A DNA stretch of 64,000 bases from Alkalihalobacillus sp. YIM B00296 (lineage in GTDB: Bacteria > Bacillota > Bacilli > Bacillales > Fictibacillaceae), in contig NZ_JAIBLJ010000013.1 in assembly GCF_020179385.1 (NCBI RefSeq), forward strand, positions 34,329 through 98,328. The letters run 5' to 3'. Position 1 is the first letter of the stretch. Each line of letters begins with the position of its first letter. Below, piece after piece: positions 8,712-17,433 of the stretch. The position numbers and the translations under genes are program-made. The notes under the pieces were generated by a model. That model worked only from the letters and a program-made list of their open reading frames with translations, had not been told where the DNA came from and searched no databases.

Positions 8712-10274
8712 TCAATATATCTCTATGTCAGGATTTTTATCCTTAAACCATCTTAGGGCAAAATCATTTTCGAAAATAATAACTGGATTTCCTACCTGGT
8801 CATGAACAAGGTAGTTCTGGTTATCTATCTTTATGTTTTTATCTTCCGACACCCAACGAGCACAGGAGTGGGGAAGAGGTTGTATATCCAGATCCACACC
8901 GTACTCTGTTTTCAGGCGATGTTCAAACACTTCAAACTGGAGGACACCTACAACCCCCAGAATGGTTTCTTCCATTTTATCTGTTTTGTAAACCTGTACA
9001 GCACCTTCTTCTGCCAACTGAGAAACACCTTTATAAAAATGTTTTTGTTTCATCGCATTCTTTGCACGAACCTTCGCAAAATGCTCTGGAGGGAATTGAG
9101 GCAGCTTCCCGAAAGAAAACGTACTTTTTGTACTGCAAAGTGTATCTCCAATTTGATATAGTCCTGGATCATATAAACCGACGATATCTCCGGGGTAGGC
9201 TTCATCAATATTCCCTCTGGATGCCGCGAAAAATTGTTGTCCTTGGGCTAACTTGACAGATTTGGTCGTACGATCATTCCATGCTTCCATACCTTTAGTA
9301 AATTTTCCTGAGCAAACCCTCATGAATGCGATCCGATCACGGTGTGCAGGGTTCATGTTCGCTTGAATTTTAAAGACGAACCCGGAAAAGTCTCGATTAC
9401 TGGGATGAATAAATCCATTATTGCTATCTCGTCCCTGGGGTTCGGGTGCAAGTTCTAAAAAATGTTCCATAAAGGAAGGAATTCCGAAAGAGGAGATGGC
9501 ACTCCCAAAGAAAACAGGCGTTTGTTTTCCTTGCTTGATTGCTTGTAAATCCATAGAATCTCCTGCTTCATTTAACAGTGTAATGGTCTCCTGTAGTTCA
9601 AGGAGTTGATCAGGTTCAATCAAGTCTTTTAAAACATCTTCGTTCCAATTTCTCTTATCTAATTGATAGGATTGATGTTCCTTCTGTTCATTATATAAAT
9701 GGACTTTTTCTACAACACGGTCATAAACACCTTGAAAAGAATGTCCCATCCCAATCGGCCAGTTCATTGGAAAGGATTGAATCCCAAGGACCTCCTCGAT
9801 TTCTTCAAGCAATTCGAAAGGCTCCCGGCCTTGTCGATCCATTTTATTGATGAACGTAAAAATGGGTATTCCACGATCACTGCAAACTTTAAATAATTTC
9901 TTTGTTTGAGCTTCCACACCTTTTGCAGCATCAATGATCATAACGACACTATCAACTGCCATCAATGTACGGTACGTGTCTTCACTGAAATCCTGATGAC
10001 CAGGAGTATCCAAAATGTTGACTTTGTTATCCTGGTAGGTAAACTGCATGACACTTGATGTAATTGAGATTCCGCGTTGTTTCTCCATTTCCATCCAATC
10101 GGAGGTCGCATACTTGTCGGACTTTTTAGATTTGACTGTCCCTGCAGAACGGATTGCGCCACTTAAGAATAGGATCTTTTCAGTCAACGTCGTCTTTCCT
10201 GCATCAGGATGGGAAATGATCGCGAATATTTTTCTTTTGTTGATCTCTTCTTCTAGTTGTGATGATTTCCTCAT
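8712..10274 (-). CDS. prfC: peptide chain release factor 3 (RF3)
   Basis: 520-residue translational GTPase, normal length for RF3. The G domain has SHPDAGKTTL (G1), DTPGHQDF (G3) and NKMDRQGREP (G4). Domain 2 and the RF3-specific C-terminus follow (GVVGVLQFEVFEHRLKTEYG). RF3 recycles RF1/RF2 from the ribosome after peptide release and takes part in post-peptidyl quality control. It is not universal in bacilli. Here it is the last gene of a six-gene minus-strand cluster, 24 bp after the RNase J gene and before a hairpin. The start at 10274 (ATG) has an AGAAAGG site. The sequence is intact. RF3 next to an RNase J paralogue suggests a shared role in translation or RNA turnover, which is an inference. 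Confidence 0.95.
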   Translation of the reverse strand: MRKSSQLEEEINKRKIFAIISHPDAGKTTLTEKILFLSGAIRSAGTVKSKKSDKYATSDWMEMEKQRGISITSSVMQFTYQDNKVNILDTPGHQDFSEDTYRTLMAVDSVVMIIDAAKGVEAQTKKLFKVCSDRGIPIFTFINKMDRQGREPFELLEEIEEVLGIQSFPMNWPIGMGHSFQGVYDRVVEKVHLYNEQKEHQSYQLDKRNWNEDVLKDLIEPDQLLELQETITLLNEAGDSMDLQAIKQGKQTPVFFGSAISSFGIPSFMEHFLELAPEPQGRDSNNGFIHPSNRDFSGFVFKIQANMNPAHRDRIAFMRVCSGKFTKGMEAWNDRTTKSVKLAQGQQFFAASRGNIDEAYPGDIVGLYDPGLYQIGDTLCSTKSTFSFGKLPQFPPEHFAKVRAKNAMKQKHFYKGVSQLAEEGAVQVYKTDKMEETILGVVGVLQFEVFEHRLKTEYGVDLDIQPLPHSCARWVSEDKNIKIDNQNYLVHDQVGNPVIIFENDFALRWFKDKNPDIEIY

Positions 10275-10298
10275 AACAAATGCCTTTCTATCAATAAT

Positions 10299-11960
10299 TT
10301 AAACTTCCATGATAATGGGGAGTATGATTGGGTTCCGCTTGGTTTCTTCAAAGAAATAAGAGGTGAGTAGATCTGAAATTTTCTTTTTAAGATCAGACCA
10401 TTTTGTTATACCATCTGAGAGCATCATTCTGACTTCCTTTTCAATAAGCCGTTCAGCTTCACTTAACAACTCACCTGATTCTTTCATATAAACAAACCCC
10501 CGCGAAACAAGAGCAGGTCCGGAAAGCAACTCCCCATTTTTGGAATCAATCGTAATGGTGACTACGACTGTACCATATAACGAGAGGAGCCTTCGATCCC
10601 TAAGAACAATATTTCCAATATCTCCAATCCCTGTTCCATCTACATAGACTGGATTTGCAGGGAAGGACCCTGTAACTTGACCGCCATCCTCATCTAATTC
10701 AAGAATCTCTCCATTATCTAAAACAAAGGTTTTTTCAGGTTCCACACCACAATCAACAGCCAGCTTCACATGATTGACGAGCATCCGATATTCGCCATGA
10801 ATCGGTACGAAATACTCCGGTTTTAACAAACGGATCATCAATTTCTGTTCATCCTGGGTGCCATGTCCCGATGTATGAATGTCACTCATTTTATTATGTA
10901 TGACATTCGCTCCGATTCGTTCCAATTGATCAATCAACTTATATATTTTAGTTGCATTCCCTGGAATAGGGGATGAGGAGAAAATAACTGTATCGCCAGG
11001 TATCACTTGGATCTGCCGATGCAGCCCTTTGGCAATCCTTCCTAGAGCAGCCATTGGCTCTCCTTGGCTTCCAGTACACAATATGGTAATCTTCCGAGCA
11101 GGATATTTATTTAATTCATGCCCAGCAATAAAGGTATCATCGGGTGCTTGAATGTAACCTAACTCACGGCCAATTCTAATTGACCTCTCCATACTTCTAC
11201 CAAACACCGCTACTCTACGACCGAAAGCAATTGAAGCTTCAATTGCCTGTTGTAATCGGTATATATTCGAGGCGAAGGTTGCAAAAATAATCCTACCTTC
11301 AATTTGATTAACAATGTCAAACAAAGTCTCTCTCACGGCTGATTCTGATAAAGAGAAACCAGGGATTTCGCTATTCGTGCTATCTGACATTAAACAGAAG
11401 ACGCCTTCATTACCGATTTCAGCAATTTTTCCAATGTCATAATCTCCGCCCCTTGGTGTCAGATCGAATTTAAAATCGCCTGTTTGTACGATATTTCCAT
11501 AGGGTGTCGATATACATACAGCAAAAGAATCGGGAATGCTATGGCTTGTTTTTAAAAATCGCACGGAAAAATTTTTGAATTCAATCCTTGAATCCTCATC
11601 AACAGGCTTTAATTTAGCGTTTCGGAGTAGATGATGTTCTTCAAGTTTCGATTTTATAAATCCGATCGATAAGTTCCCCCCATATATAGGTACATTCAAT
11701 CGCTTCAAAAGGAAGGGGATGGAGCCGATATGATCCTCATGCCCATGGGTGATGAATAACCCTTTGATAAGGTCCTTATTTTTTTCCAGGAATGTAAAAT
11801 CGGGAATGACATAGTCGATTCCCCGTAGTTCTTCGTCTGGAAACTTAATTCCGCAGTCAACCAAAATGATTTCATTTTCGTATTGTATTCCATACATATT
11901 TTTACCGACTTCACCAAGACCGCCTAAAGCGAATATTTTGATAGGTGGGGTAGTTTTCAT
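10299..11960 (-). CDS. ribonuclease J (RNase J1-type paralogue)
   Basis: 553-residue metallo-beta-lactamase/beta-CASP ribonuclease with the full RNase J plan. N-terminal FALGGLGEVGKNMYGIQY, zinc motif HGHEDHIG, GDFKFD, beta-CASP segment FATFASNIYRLQQAIEA, CTGSQGEPMAAL, GHGTQDEQKL and HGEYRM, then the C-terminal domain ending ILPIIMEV as in RNase J1. RNase J acts as a 5'-3' exo- and endoribonuclease in mRNA decay. Bacillales normally carry rnjA and rnjB as single housekeeping genes elsewhere. A copy placed between a small zinc-motif protein and RF3 suggests an extra paralogue, but the window cannot show whether other copies exist. ATG 11960 has a GGAGG site. Confidence 0.93.
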   Translation of the reverse strand: MKTTPPIKIFALGGLGEVGKNMYGIQYENEIILVDCGIKFPDEELRGIDYVIPDFTFLEKNKDLIKGLFITHGHEDHIGSIPFLLKRLNVPIYGGNLSIGFIKSKLEEHHLLRNAKLKPVDEDSRIEFKNFSVRFLKTSHSIPDSFAVCISTPYGNIVQTGDFKFDLTPRGGDYDIGKIAEIGNEGVFCLMSDSTNSEIPGFSLSESAVRETLFDIVNQIEGRIIFATFASNIYRLQQAIEASIAFGRRVAVFGRSMERSIRIGRELGYIQAPDDTFIAGHELNKYPARKITILCTGSQGEPMAALGRIAKGLHRQIQVIPGDTVIFSSSPIPGNATKIYKLIDQLERIGANVIHNKMSDIHTSGHGTQDEQKLMIRLLKPEYFVPIHGEYRMLVNHVKLAVDCGVEPEKTFVLDNGEILELDEDGGQVTGSFPANPVYVDGTGIGDIGNIVLRDRRLLSLYGTVVVTITIDSKNGELLSGPALVSRGFVYMKESGELLSEAERLIEKEVRMMLSDGITKWSDLKKKISDLLTSYFFEETKRNPIILPIIMEV

Positions 11961-11977
11961 GGGATACCTCCATCTTT

Positions 11978-12157
11978 TTATTTTCGTTTACGATGTGACT
12001 TCTTCTTCTTTTTCTTCAATAGTTTATATTGATATGTTCTTTCAATCAAACGACCTGTCCCCTTACATAAGGAACACCTGTTTATTCGCCCGAAAAACCA
12101 CTTTCGTTTTATTTTACCGACACCATTACACTTTTTACATATAACCCATATTGCCAC
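11978..12157 (-). CDS. small CxxCxGxG zinc-motif protein, 59 aa
   Basis: A short gene with GTG start at 12157, stop at 11978 and an AAGGAG site about 10 nt upstream. It has two DnaJ-type metal-binding knuckles, CKKCNGVG (residues 7-14) and CSLCKGTG (28-35), then a very basic tail (KKKKKKSHRKRK). The paired CxxCxGxG motifs should bind one zinc ion, and the tail suggests RNA or ribosome contact. The gene is 1 bp from the gene upstream and 17 bp from the RNase J gene downstream, so co-transcription and probably translational coupling are likely. I know no named family of this exact form. Confidence 0.75.
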   Translation of the reverse strand: MAIWVICKKCNGVGKIKRKWFFGRINRCSLCKGTGRLIERTYQYKLLKKKKKKSHRKRK

Positions 12158-12158
12158 T

Positions 12159-12431
12159 TCACATAAACTCCTTGTATTTTTCTTCGTTGTCGATATTTAT
12201 ATCAGAAATTTTTATATTTTGATCAGTTAAAAACTTTAAGATTTCCCAATTTGAAAAGAATTCGTTTAACAGATTCTTATAATGGATGGGATTTTCGATC
12301 AAATCCTTATCAAATGTTTTCAAAACCCAGTTTGAATCCTTAACCATTAACAATGTATACAGACGACCGTGAGTAACAAACGCAAATCGGATTTCATTTT
12401 TATGGAATTTCTTTATTATTATATTCTCCAC
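12159..12431 (-). CDS. small hypothetical protein in RNase J/RF3 operon
   Basis: About 90 residues, no recognised domain, soluble, mixed alpha/beta appearance (ENIIIKKFHKNEIRFAFVTH, then LYTLLMVKDSNWVLKTFD). A GTG at 12440 is part of the AAGGTG site, so the GTG at 12431 is the likelier start. Its stop lies 1 bp from the GTG of the zinc-motif gene, indicating translational coupling. The FLTDQNIKISDINI ending weakly echoes the broken small gene at 874-1042. Function unknown. Confidence 0.6.
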   Translation of the reverse strand: MENIIIKKFHKNEIRFAFVTHGRLYTLLMVKDSNWVLKTFDKDLIENPIHYKNLLNEFFSNWEILKFLTDQNIKISDINIDNEEKYKEFM

Positions 12432-12518
12432 ACAATTCACCTTCTTTCAGACATTCTTTTTGAAGGCAGCCGTTTCAGGGCGGCCATGTGTGTTGATCTA
12501 TTATTCAAAGTGGCACGA

Positions 12519-13145
12519 TTATTTTTTACATACTGCAACACCAAGAGTATACTTCACGCCTTCTCTCGGTGGTTCAATCGTCACACCACGTTGGTGATAG
12601 ATCTCCAAGTTAGAAAAGGGATAGGGGGTGAAAAGATTTTCAAACTCTTCGGGGGTCAACTGGAAATAATGAAAAGGGGAGCCGCAAGGTTCATTTCGAC
12701 CTTGACCAAATGGAGTTGACAAAACCAGCATTCCCCCTGGATTCAATAAATGAAATAAGTTGTTGACAAATTCTTGTTCGTTGAGTATGTGTTCGATCGT
12801 TTCAAAACTAAGTATTGTATCAAACGTTCCAATTTCTTGTTTAAGATTTGGGTTTAAGGCATCCGCGACATGGTATTGGACGAATGGATGATTGTAACGC
12901 TTTGATGCATATTCGATTGCATCCACTGCATTATCCACTGCTATAAGCTCTGATATCGTTTTTTTCTTGGATTTTGCGACAAATTGACTTCCATACCCAG
13001 AGCCACAAGCCATATCTAAAACCCTTCCGCTGACATAAGGAAGGGAGAAGTAATATCGTGCAATGTGTTCCAGATAAAGTCCGTTTGTCGGCTTCATTTC
13101 ATCGGGTATAATTCGCTCGCCGGTATTTTCTAACACTTGTGTCAC
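12519..13145 (-). CDS. class I SAM-dependent methyltransferase
   Basis: 208-residue Rossmann-fold methyltransferase. Motif I is RVLDMACGSGYGS (about residues 41-53), the acidic ribose-binding end of beta-2 is in ELIAVDNAVDAIEYA, motif II is FDTILSFETIEHI, and GGMLVLSTPFG follows. The front segment NTGERIIP...GLYLEHIARYYF is typical of small-molecule, glycan-type or unknown methyltransferases and gives no substrate. GTG at 13145 or at 13136 may be the start, and neither has a strong ribosome site. It starts 8 bp after the HTH gene stop and is the second gene of the minus-strand cluster ending with prfC. Confidence 0.88.
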   Translation of the reverse strand: MTQVLENTGERIIPDEMKPTNGLYLEHIARYYFSLPYVSGRVLDMACGSGYGSQFVAKSKKKTISELIAVDNAVDAIEYASKRYNHPFVQYHVADALNPNLKQEIGTFDTILSFETIEHILNEQEFVNNLFHLLNPGGMLVLSTPFGQGRNEPCGSPFHYFQLTPEEFENLFTPYPFSNLEIYHQRGVTIEPPREGVKYTLGVAVCKK

Positions 13146-13153
13146 CGCTTCGT

Positions 13154-13345
13154 TTAGATTTTTTCATTGTTCTTCAATTTTTCGATGAAAATTGAAAGAT
13201 CTTCTTTTTTTACTCGCCAATGGCGACCGATTTTAAAGCCTGGAATTTTATTTTCCTGAACGAGTTTATATGTTGTCATTTCGCTTGTTTGTAAATATTC
13301 GGCAACTTGGGAAACTGTCATGATTTCCGGGTACTTATCTTCCAT
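13154..13345 (-). CDS. helix-turn-helix (excisionase-type) DNA-binding protein
   Basis: 63 residues, one MerR/excisionase-like winged helix. EIMTVSQVAEYLQTSEMTTY is followed by KLVQENKIPGFKIGRHWRV, the hallmark of the HTH_17 family. Such proteins serve as small regulators or as excisionases of mobile elements. No integrase is nearby, so a regulator of its own operon is more likely. ATG 13345 has a GAGGAG site. It is the first gene of the six-gene cluster running to 8712. Confidence 0.85.
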   Translation of the reverse strand: MEDKYPEIMTVSQVAEYLQTSEMTTYKLVQENKIPGFKIGRHWRVKKEDLSIFIEKLKNNEKI

Positions 13346-13529
13346 TTTGTCCGCTCCTCTACCTATGGCTAAATTAATTATATCAAATTTCAGATATACT
13401 TAAAAGGAATAGTAGATATTTAATTATAAATGGTTATAAATGAATTACTCAAATTACACCGCTAGATACAAAACTAAGACTAACTTTGTTAAAATATAAT
13501 ACAGATGGAAAGGTAGGAGAGAATTTATA

Positions 13530-13700
13530 ATGGATCACATTGAAAACTATTTAACCGGAGAGGAATACATCCGGTTCATCCAATTAGAGGAAATGTTAAA
13601 TGAAGAGATAGACCTGGATATTTTGAAAAGAGCACAGGCTGAGTGGATGGTTCTTATCGAAAAAGCAAATGTAAGAAAACAAAAAGATGAAATACATTAA
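13530..13700 (+). CDS. small hypothetical acidic protein, 56 aa
   Basis: A short ORF from ATG 13530 to TAA 13698-13700 with an AGGAG site 7-8 nt upstream. It reads MDHIENYLTGEEYIRFIQLE, then an acidic amphipathic helix and a charged tail. It lies divergent from the HTH gene and 39 bp before the broken helD gene. Codon pattern and spacing look genuine, but no family is recognised. Confidence 0.5.
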   Translation: MDHIENYLTGEEYIRFIQLEEMLNEEIDLDILKRAQAEWMVLIEKANVRKQKDEIH

Positions 13701-13739
13701 AACGTTCAGTTTGATTTTCAGCTTTGATAGGAGGTATAC

Positions 13740-14751
13740 GTGTTGGGGACAGAACTACATCCTGATTATCAGAAAGAGAAGGATCGACTCGATTATACAA
13801 AAGAAATCATCGATCAAATTTTAGGCGCCACCGAACAGAATAAAGATCAATATAAAGGGAACATAAAAGATGCCTTTGTAGAGCTTGATTGGGTGGATAG
13901 CAGTTTAAGCTACATCAATATACTGACGAATACAAAATTCCTGGAGATGAATGAACGGGATTACCGTCATCTGAAACGAATCGAAAAGAAACCATACTTT
14001 GCACGGATTGATTTTCAACTGGCTGATGAATCGAAAAGCGATACATTTTGAAGAAATCAGGGACGTCGATATTACGACACGCGATGAATTACTGCAAGAA
14101 TCACTGGCACAATCCAGCAGCAATCGATTGACCGATATTGTAACGACCATACAAGAAGAACAGAACCGGATCATCCGGGCGAACTTAGACGAGCCTCTCA
14201 TTGTCCAGGGTGTCGCTGGTAGTGGGAAAACGACAATTGCATTGCACCGGATCTCGTTTTTTATCTATACATATGCCAAAGACTTTTCTCCGGAGGAAAT
14301 GCTCATACTAGCCCCAAGTAAATTATTCTTGAACTATATTTCTGACGTTTTACCAGAATTGGGTGTTGACCGCGTCAATCAGAAAACGTTCATCGATTTT
14401 GCTTTCACTGCAATTGGGAGGAGACACAGAATCATCAGCTCAGATGAAAAATTGCATCTATTCATTGAAACAAAGCAGTCTAAACATTTACCTGACTTTA
14501 ATGAAAAAGAAATAAAAAAGGTCACAAGAATCAAAGGCTCTATGGCTTTCAAACGACTGATCAATCGATATCTTCAGGAACTTGAGGAAACGATGGTTAC
14601 AGATGATGATTTCACATTGGAAAAATTCAGACTCTACCGATGCGGTAAAATCAAAAACCTGTTCATCCAAGAATATAACTACCTACCATATGCCAAAAGG
14701 ATTAAAAAACTAAACCGTGTTCTTAAGAGCCAGCTGAATGACCGGAGCTAG
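13740..14751 (+). pseudogene. helD: HelD-like UvrD/RecB-family helicase, deleted and truncated
   Basis: Two frames together resemble the first part of HelD, the helicase-like factor that recycles RNA polymerase in Bacillus. The N-terminal coiled-coil arm is at 13740-14035 (HPDYQKEKDRLDYTKEIIDQ). The second frame, from about 14036, enters at TTRDELLQESLAQSSSNRLT and carries Walker A GVAGSGKTTIALHRI. The segment that normally lies between these parts is missing at the frame junction. The protein stops at 14751 after about 330 codons, whereas HelD is about 770 residues, so all later helicase motifs are gone. It was probably inactivated by an internal deletion, a frameshift and a 3' truncation. 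Confidence 0.8.
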
Positions 14752-14959
14752 GCTATGCGGTCGGTTGGTTCAATTGTATTTTGGAGGTTAGGTAGTGTTT
14801 TTTAACAGTAATTCATTTCAAAATCACGTACCATGAAATATACTGGAAATAAATTCTGTTAGTGTTTTTGTAAGGTTTAAGAAATCTATAGATGGAAGAT
14901 AAAATCATTATGATCGAGAGACAACGAATACTTGCAGGAAGATTGGAGGAAACATCATA

Positions 14960-16275
14960 TTGGAGAAAGTAATAGTTATCGGAGGAAGCATCGCTGGGAA
15001 ACTAGCTGCTAAAGCTCTGTCACATATATTTCGACAAGTAATCATCTTGGAAGCCGGTCAAAGATGGAAAGAAAAAGCCCCTAGGAAGAGAGTGCCACAA
15101 AGCTACCATCCTCATGTCTTATTAAAAGGAGGAGAAGAAGCAATTGAGAAATTATTTCCACACTTCCTTGATCAATTAATAGAAGACGGGAGTATTGTAA
15201 AAAATTTTACAAGAGATTTAAAGTGGCATCATTTTGGGTTCTGGAAACAACAGTTTCCAGGAGAATTAGTCATGGTTCAACAAAGCCGCCCTATGTTAGA
15301 GTGGCATTTACAACACCGTATTGAACAATTTTCTAATATTGCAACCAACTATTATTAGATCATCAACGTAATAAAATATCCGGAGTACGGATACGTTCCC
15401 TTAAGACAGGAAGAGAAGAAGAACTTCTTGCAAATATGGTTGTTGATGCTAGCGGGTTTGGTTCAAAGAGTGTAGAGTGGCTAAAACAATATGGTATAGA
15501 GGTTAAGGAAGAAAAGGTATGGATTCAACTTTTTTATGCCACCAGATTCTTTCGTCTGAAAAATCAGGACCGTCCAGACTGGTGTAATCTTCTGATTTCT
15601 CCCAGTTTCCCTGAAAACCCTTACGGTGCATTTATTCAAACAATTGAAGAGAATCGTTTTTCTGTTACCTTTAGTGGTTACGCCAATGAACGGGCGCCAA
15701 AAACAAATGAGGAATTTTTCGCTTATGCACAAAAGTTACCCGTCCCTGATGTGCTTCATTTTCTAGAACAAGTGGAGCCAATTTCAGAGATAAAAATACA
15801 TAAGATTCCTTATCAGGTGCGTCGACGTTTTGACCTGGCGGATGTCCCGGAAGGTTTCCTGGTGGTTGGAGACGCTCACTGCCGCTTTGATCCGGTATTT
15901 GGGCAAGGGGTATCTGTCGCTGCTATGGAAGCCTTAGAGTTACAGAGGTTTTTTAAATATTTTACGTATCCTGATAAAGGGTCCACCAAAACATTTCACA
16001 AGAGAATTTCTAATTTGATTGCAACGCCATGGGAGATGGCAATTACAGAGGCATTTCGCCACCCCGATATTAATGGTGACAGACCCCTCATACAGCCGAT
16101 TAAACAATGGTATAGTAAAAAAGTATATCAGCTTTCAGCTTTTGATCCGGAAGTTTATCTTAGATTAGTTAGAGTAATGAATTTAATCCGACCTCCCTTG
16201 CACCTTTTCCATCCTAAAGTAGGGTTTGCTATCTTGACCAATCAGAAGAAAAGATTAAGTGTTGATTTAAAATAA
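14960..16275 (+). pseudogene. FAD-dependent oxidoreductase/monooxygenase, one frameshift
   Basis: TTG 14960 (GGAGG site) opens a frame with the FAD dinucleotide motif VIVIGGSIAGKLAAKALS and ends at a TAG at 15358. A one-nucleotide shift near 15350 restores the frame to 16275, where VVDASGFGS (second FAD motif), GFLVVGDAHCRFDPVFGQG (the GD motif of PHBH-type flavoproteins) and VSVAAMEALEL follow. Joined, it is about 437 residues, a normal length for the family. Apart from this indel the coding sequence is clean, so it may be a very young pseudogene or a base-call error. No partner genes show the substrate. Confidence 0.85.
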
Positions 16276-16324
16276 AGTCTGATAATTTTTAAAAAAGTTC
16301 GATAATTTATAATAAAGTTTGATT

Positions 16325-16358
16325 AAAAATTCCTGTATTGATATGCAGGAATTTTTTG
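16325..16358 (+). terminator. Rho-independent terminator
   Basis: AAAATTCCTG-tattgatatg-CAGGAATTTTTT. The preceding sequence (AAAGTCTGAT...AAAGTTTGATTAAA) matches that before the terminator at 3824. Confidence 0.9.
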
Positions 16359-16359
16359 T

Positions 16360-16390
16360 TATGGAATCGGGCCATATTCTGGTGCGAAAC
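16360..16390 (+). repeat. intergenic element copy 7
   Basis: TGGAATCGGGCCATATTC followed by TGGTGCGAAACG. Follows the terminator directly, as at 3895. Confidence 0.55.
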
Positions 16391-16511
16391 GTTTCTAACC
16401 TAACTTGGGAATGGTCACATTACCCAGATAAAAGTTAGACAATTCCTTCAGGAATTGAAGGATTATATCAAAGAGTCAAATGATAGAGTAACGTCTTGAA
16501 GGGCTCTCTCT

Positions 16512-17300
16512 GTGTCGAATAGCGCTTGATTCAGTAAGAATGATAGTGTTATAAGCTCGGCAAAAAGGCGTAAGAATTTACCGTATCAGTTCGGCTGACG
16601 AAAGCCTACCCGCGGGGGTGGTGTAAATCATGATGCTTGAGTTGAATGAATAAGGTGAGAATGCAAAAGAACCTAAAGTAAAAGGTTAAGCTGACAAACT
16701 TCTGAATGTACGGGTCTAGAATGGCAATACATAGAAATGTGTATATCACCAAATGTGAGGTTAGCAATGGATGAGTAAGACTCATTAATATGAAAATCCA
16801 TGATATGTTATAGGCATATGAACGGCTAATAGGCTTACAGGAAGCACCTAAGTTCATTCCATAATAGATATAATTCAACGTTGTAAGCTGATAACGTGGA
16901 GGGCTTACTTCCTATGAAACGGTGTTAAGGAAAGCAATAGTGAGAATAGCTACTGTATAACTTATCTTTGTATCAGTGAAAGTGGTGGAACGGTACCAAT
17001 GGAATGTCTAATCAACATGGAGGGATAGCCACTAGACTAATGAAGTTTCATTTAATCATGTAAGACAGTTCTTTATCGGTTAATAAGGTTCTCGTAAGAC
17101 TAAAAGAGGTTCACCTCCCACGGGAGGCACTGACTTATTGAAACGGAAGAATTGAGACACGGAAGATGTTACGATTTCAGAAGTGTTGATGATTAAATCG
17201 AATTGGATTAGTTGGAACGCCGTATGAGGTGAAAGTCTCATGTACGGTGTGAACGAGGGGAAAAGGGAGCGATAACGTCAAACCCTTACCTATTCGTATG
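16512..17300 (+). mobile_element. ORF-less group II intron (ribozyme remnant)
   Basis: Group II intron features run along the plus strand. The 5' end is GTGTCG at 16512 (consensus GUGYG). The most telling part is domain V at about 17214-17252: CGCCGTATGAGGTGAAAGTC pairs with TCATGTACGGTG around the GAAA tetraloop, with a CGC catalytic triad. It is followed by a domain VI hairpin with a candidate bulged A at about 17289. Only a short spacer takes the place of domain IV, and no reverse transcriptase (LtrA-type) ORF exists on the plus strand. The element is thus an ORF-less intron that would need a maturase in trans. The 3' boundary (17297-17305) is uncertain by several bases. It lies in a gene gap between a terminator/repeat and the carbamoyltransferase relic. 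Confidence 0.82.
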
Positions 17301-17433
17301 AATAAGGATTATTAAGCTGAGGGGGAGTTTAATGCAATAATGATAATAAACTTTGTTATATTTATAATTGTATAATTAATCTTATTTGTGTATTATTATC
17401 CAAAATATTTTTTAACTATCCTGAGGGAGGCTG

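Noticed and set aside
16606..16878. 90-codon minus-strand frame within the intron region
   Set aside because: It lies antisense within group II intron domains, has no family resemblance and no good ribosome site. RNA structure explains the open frame.
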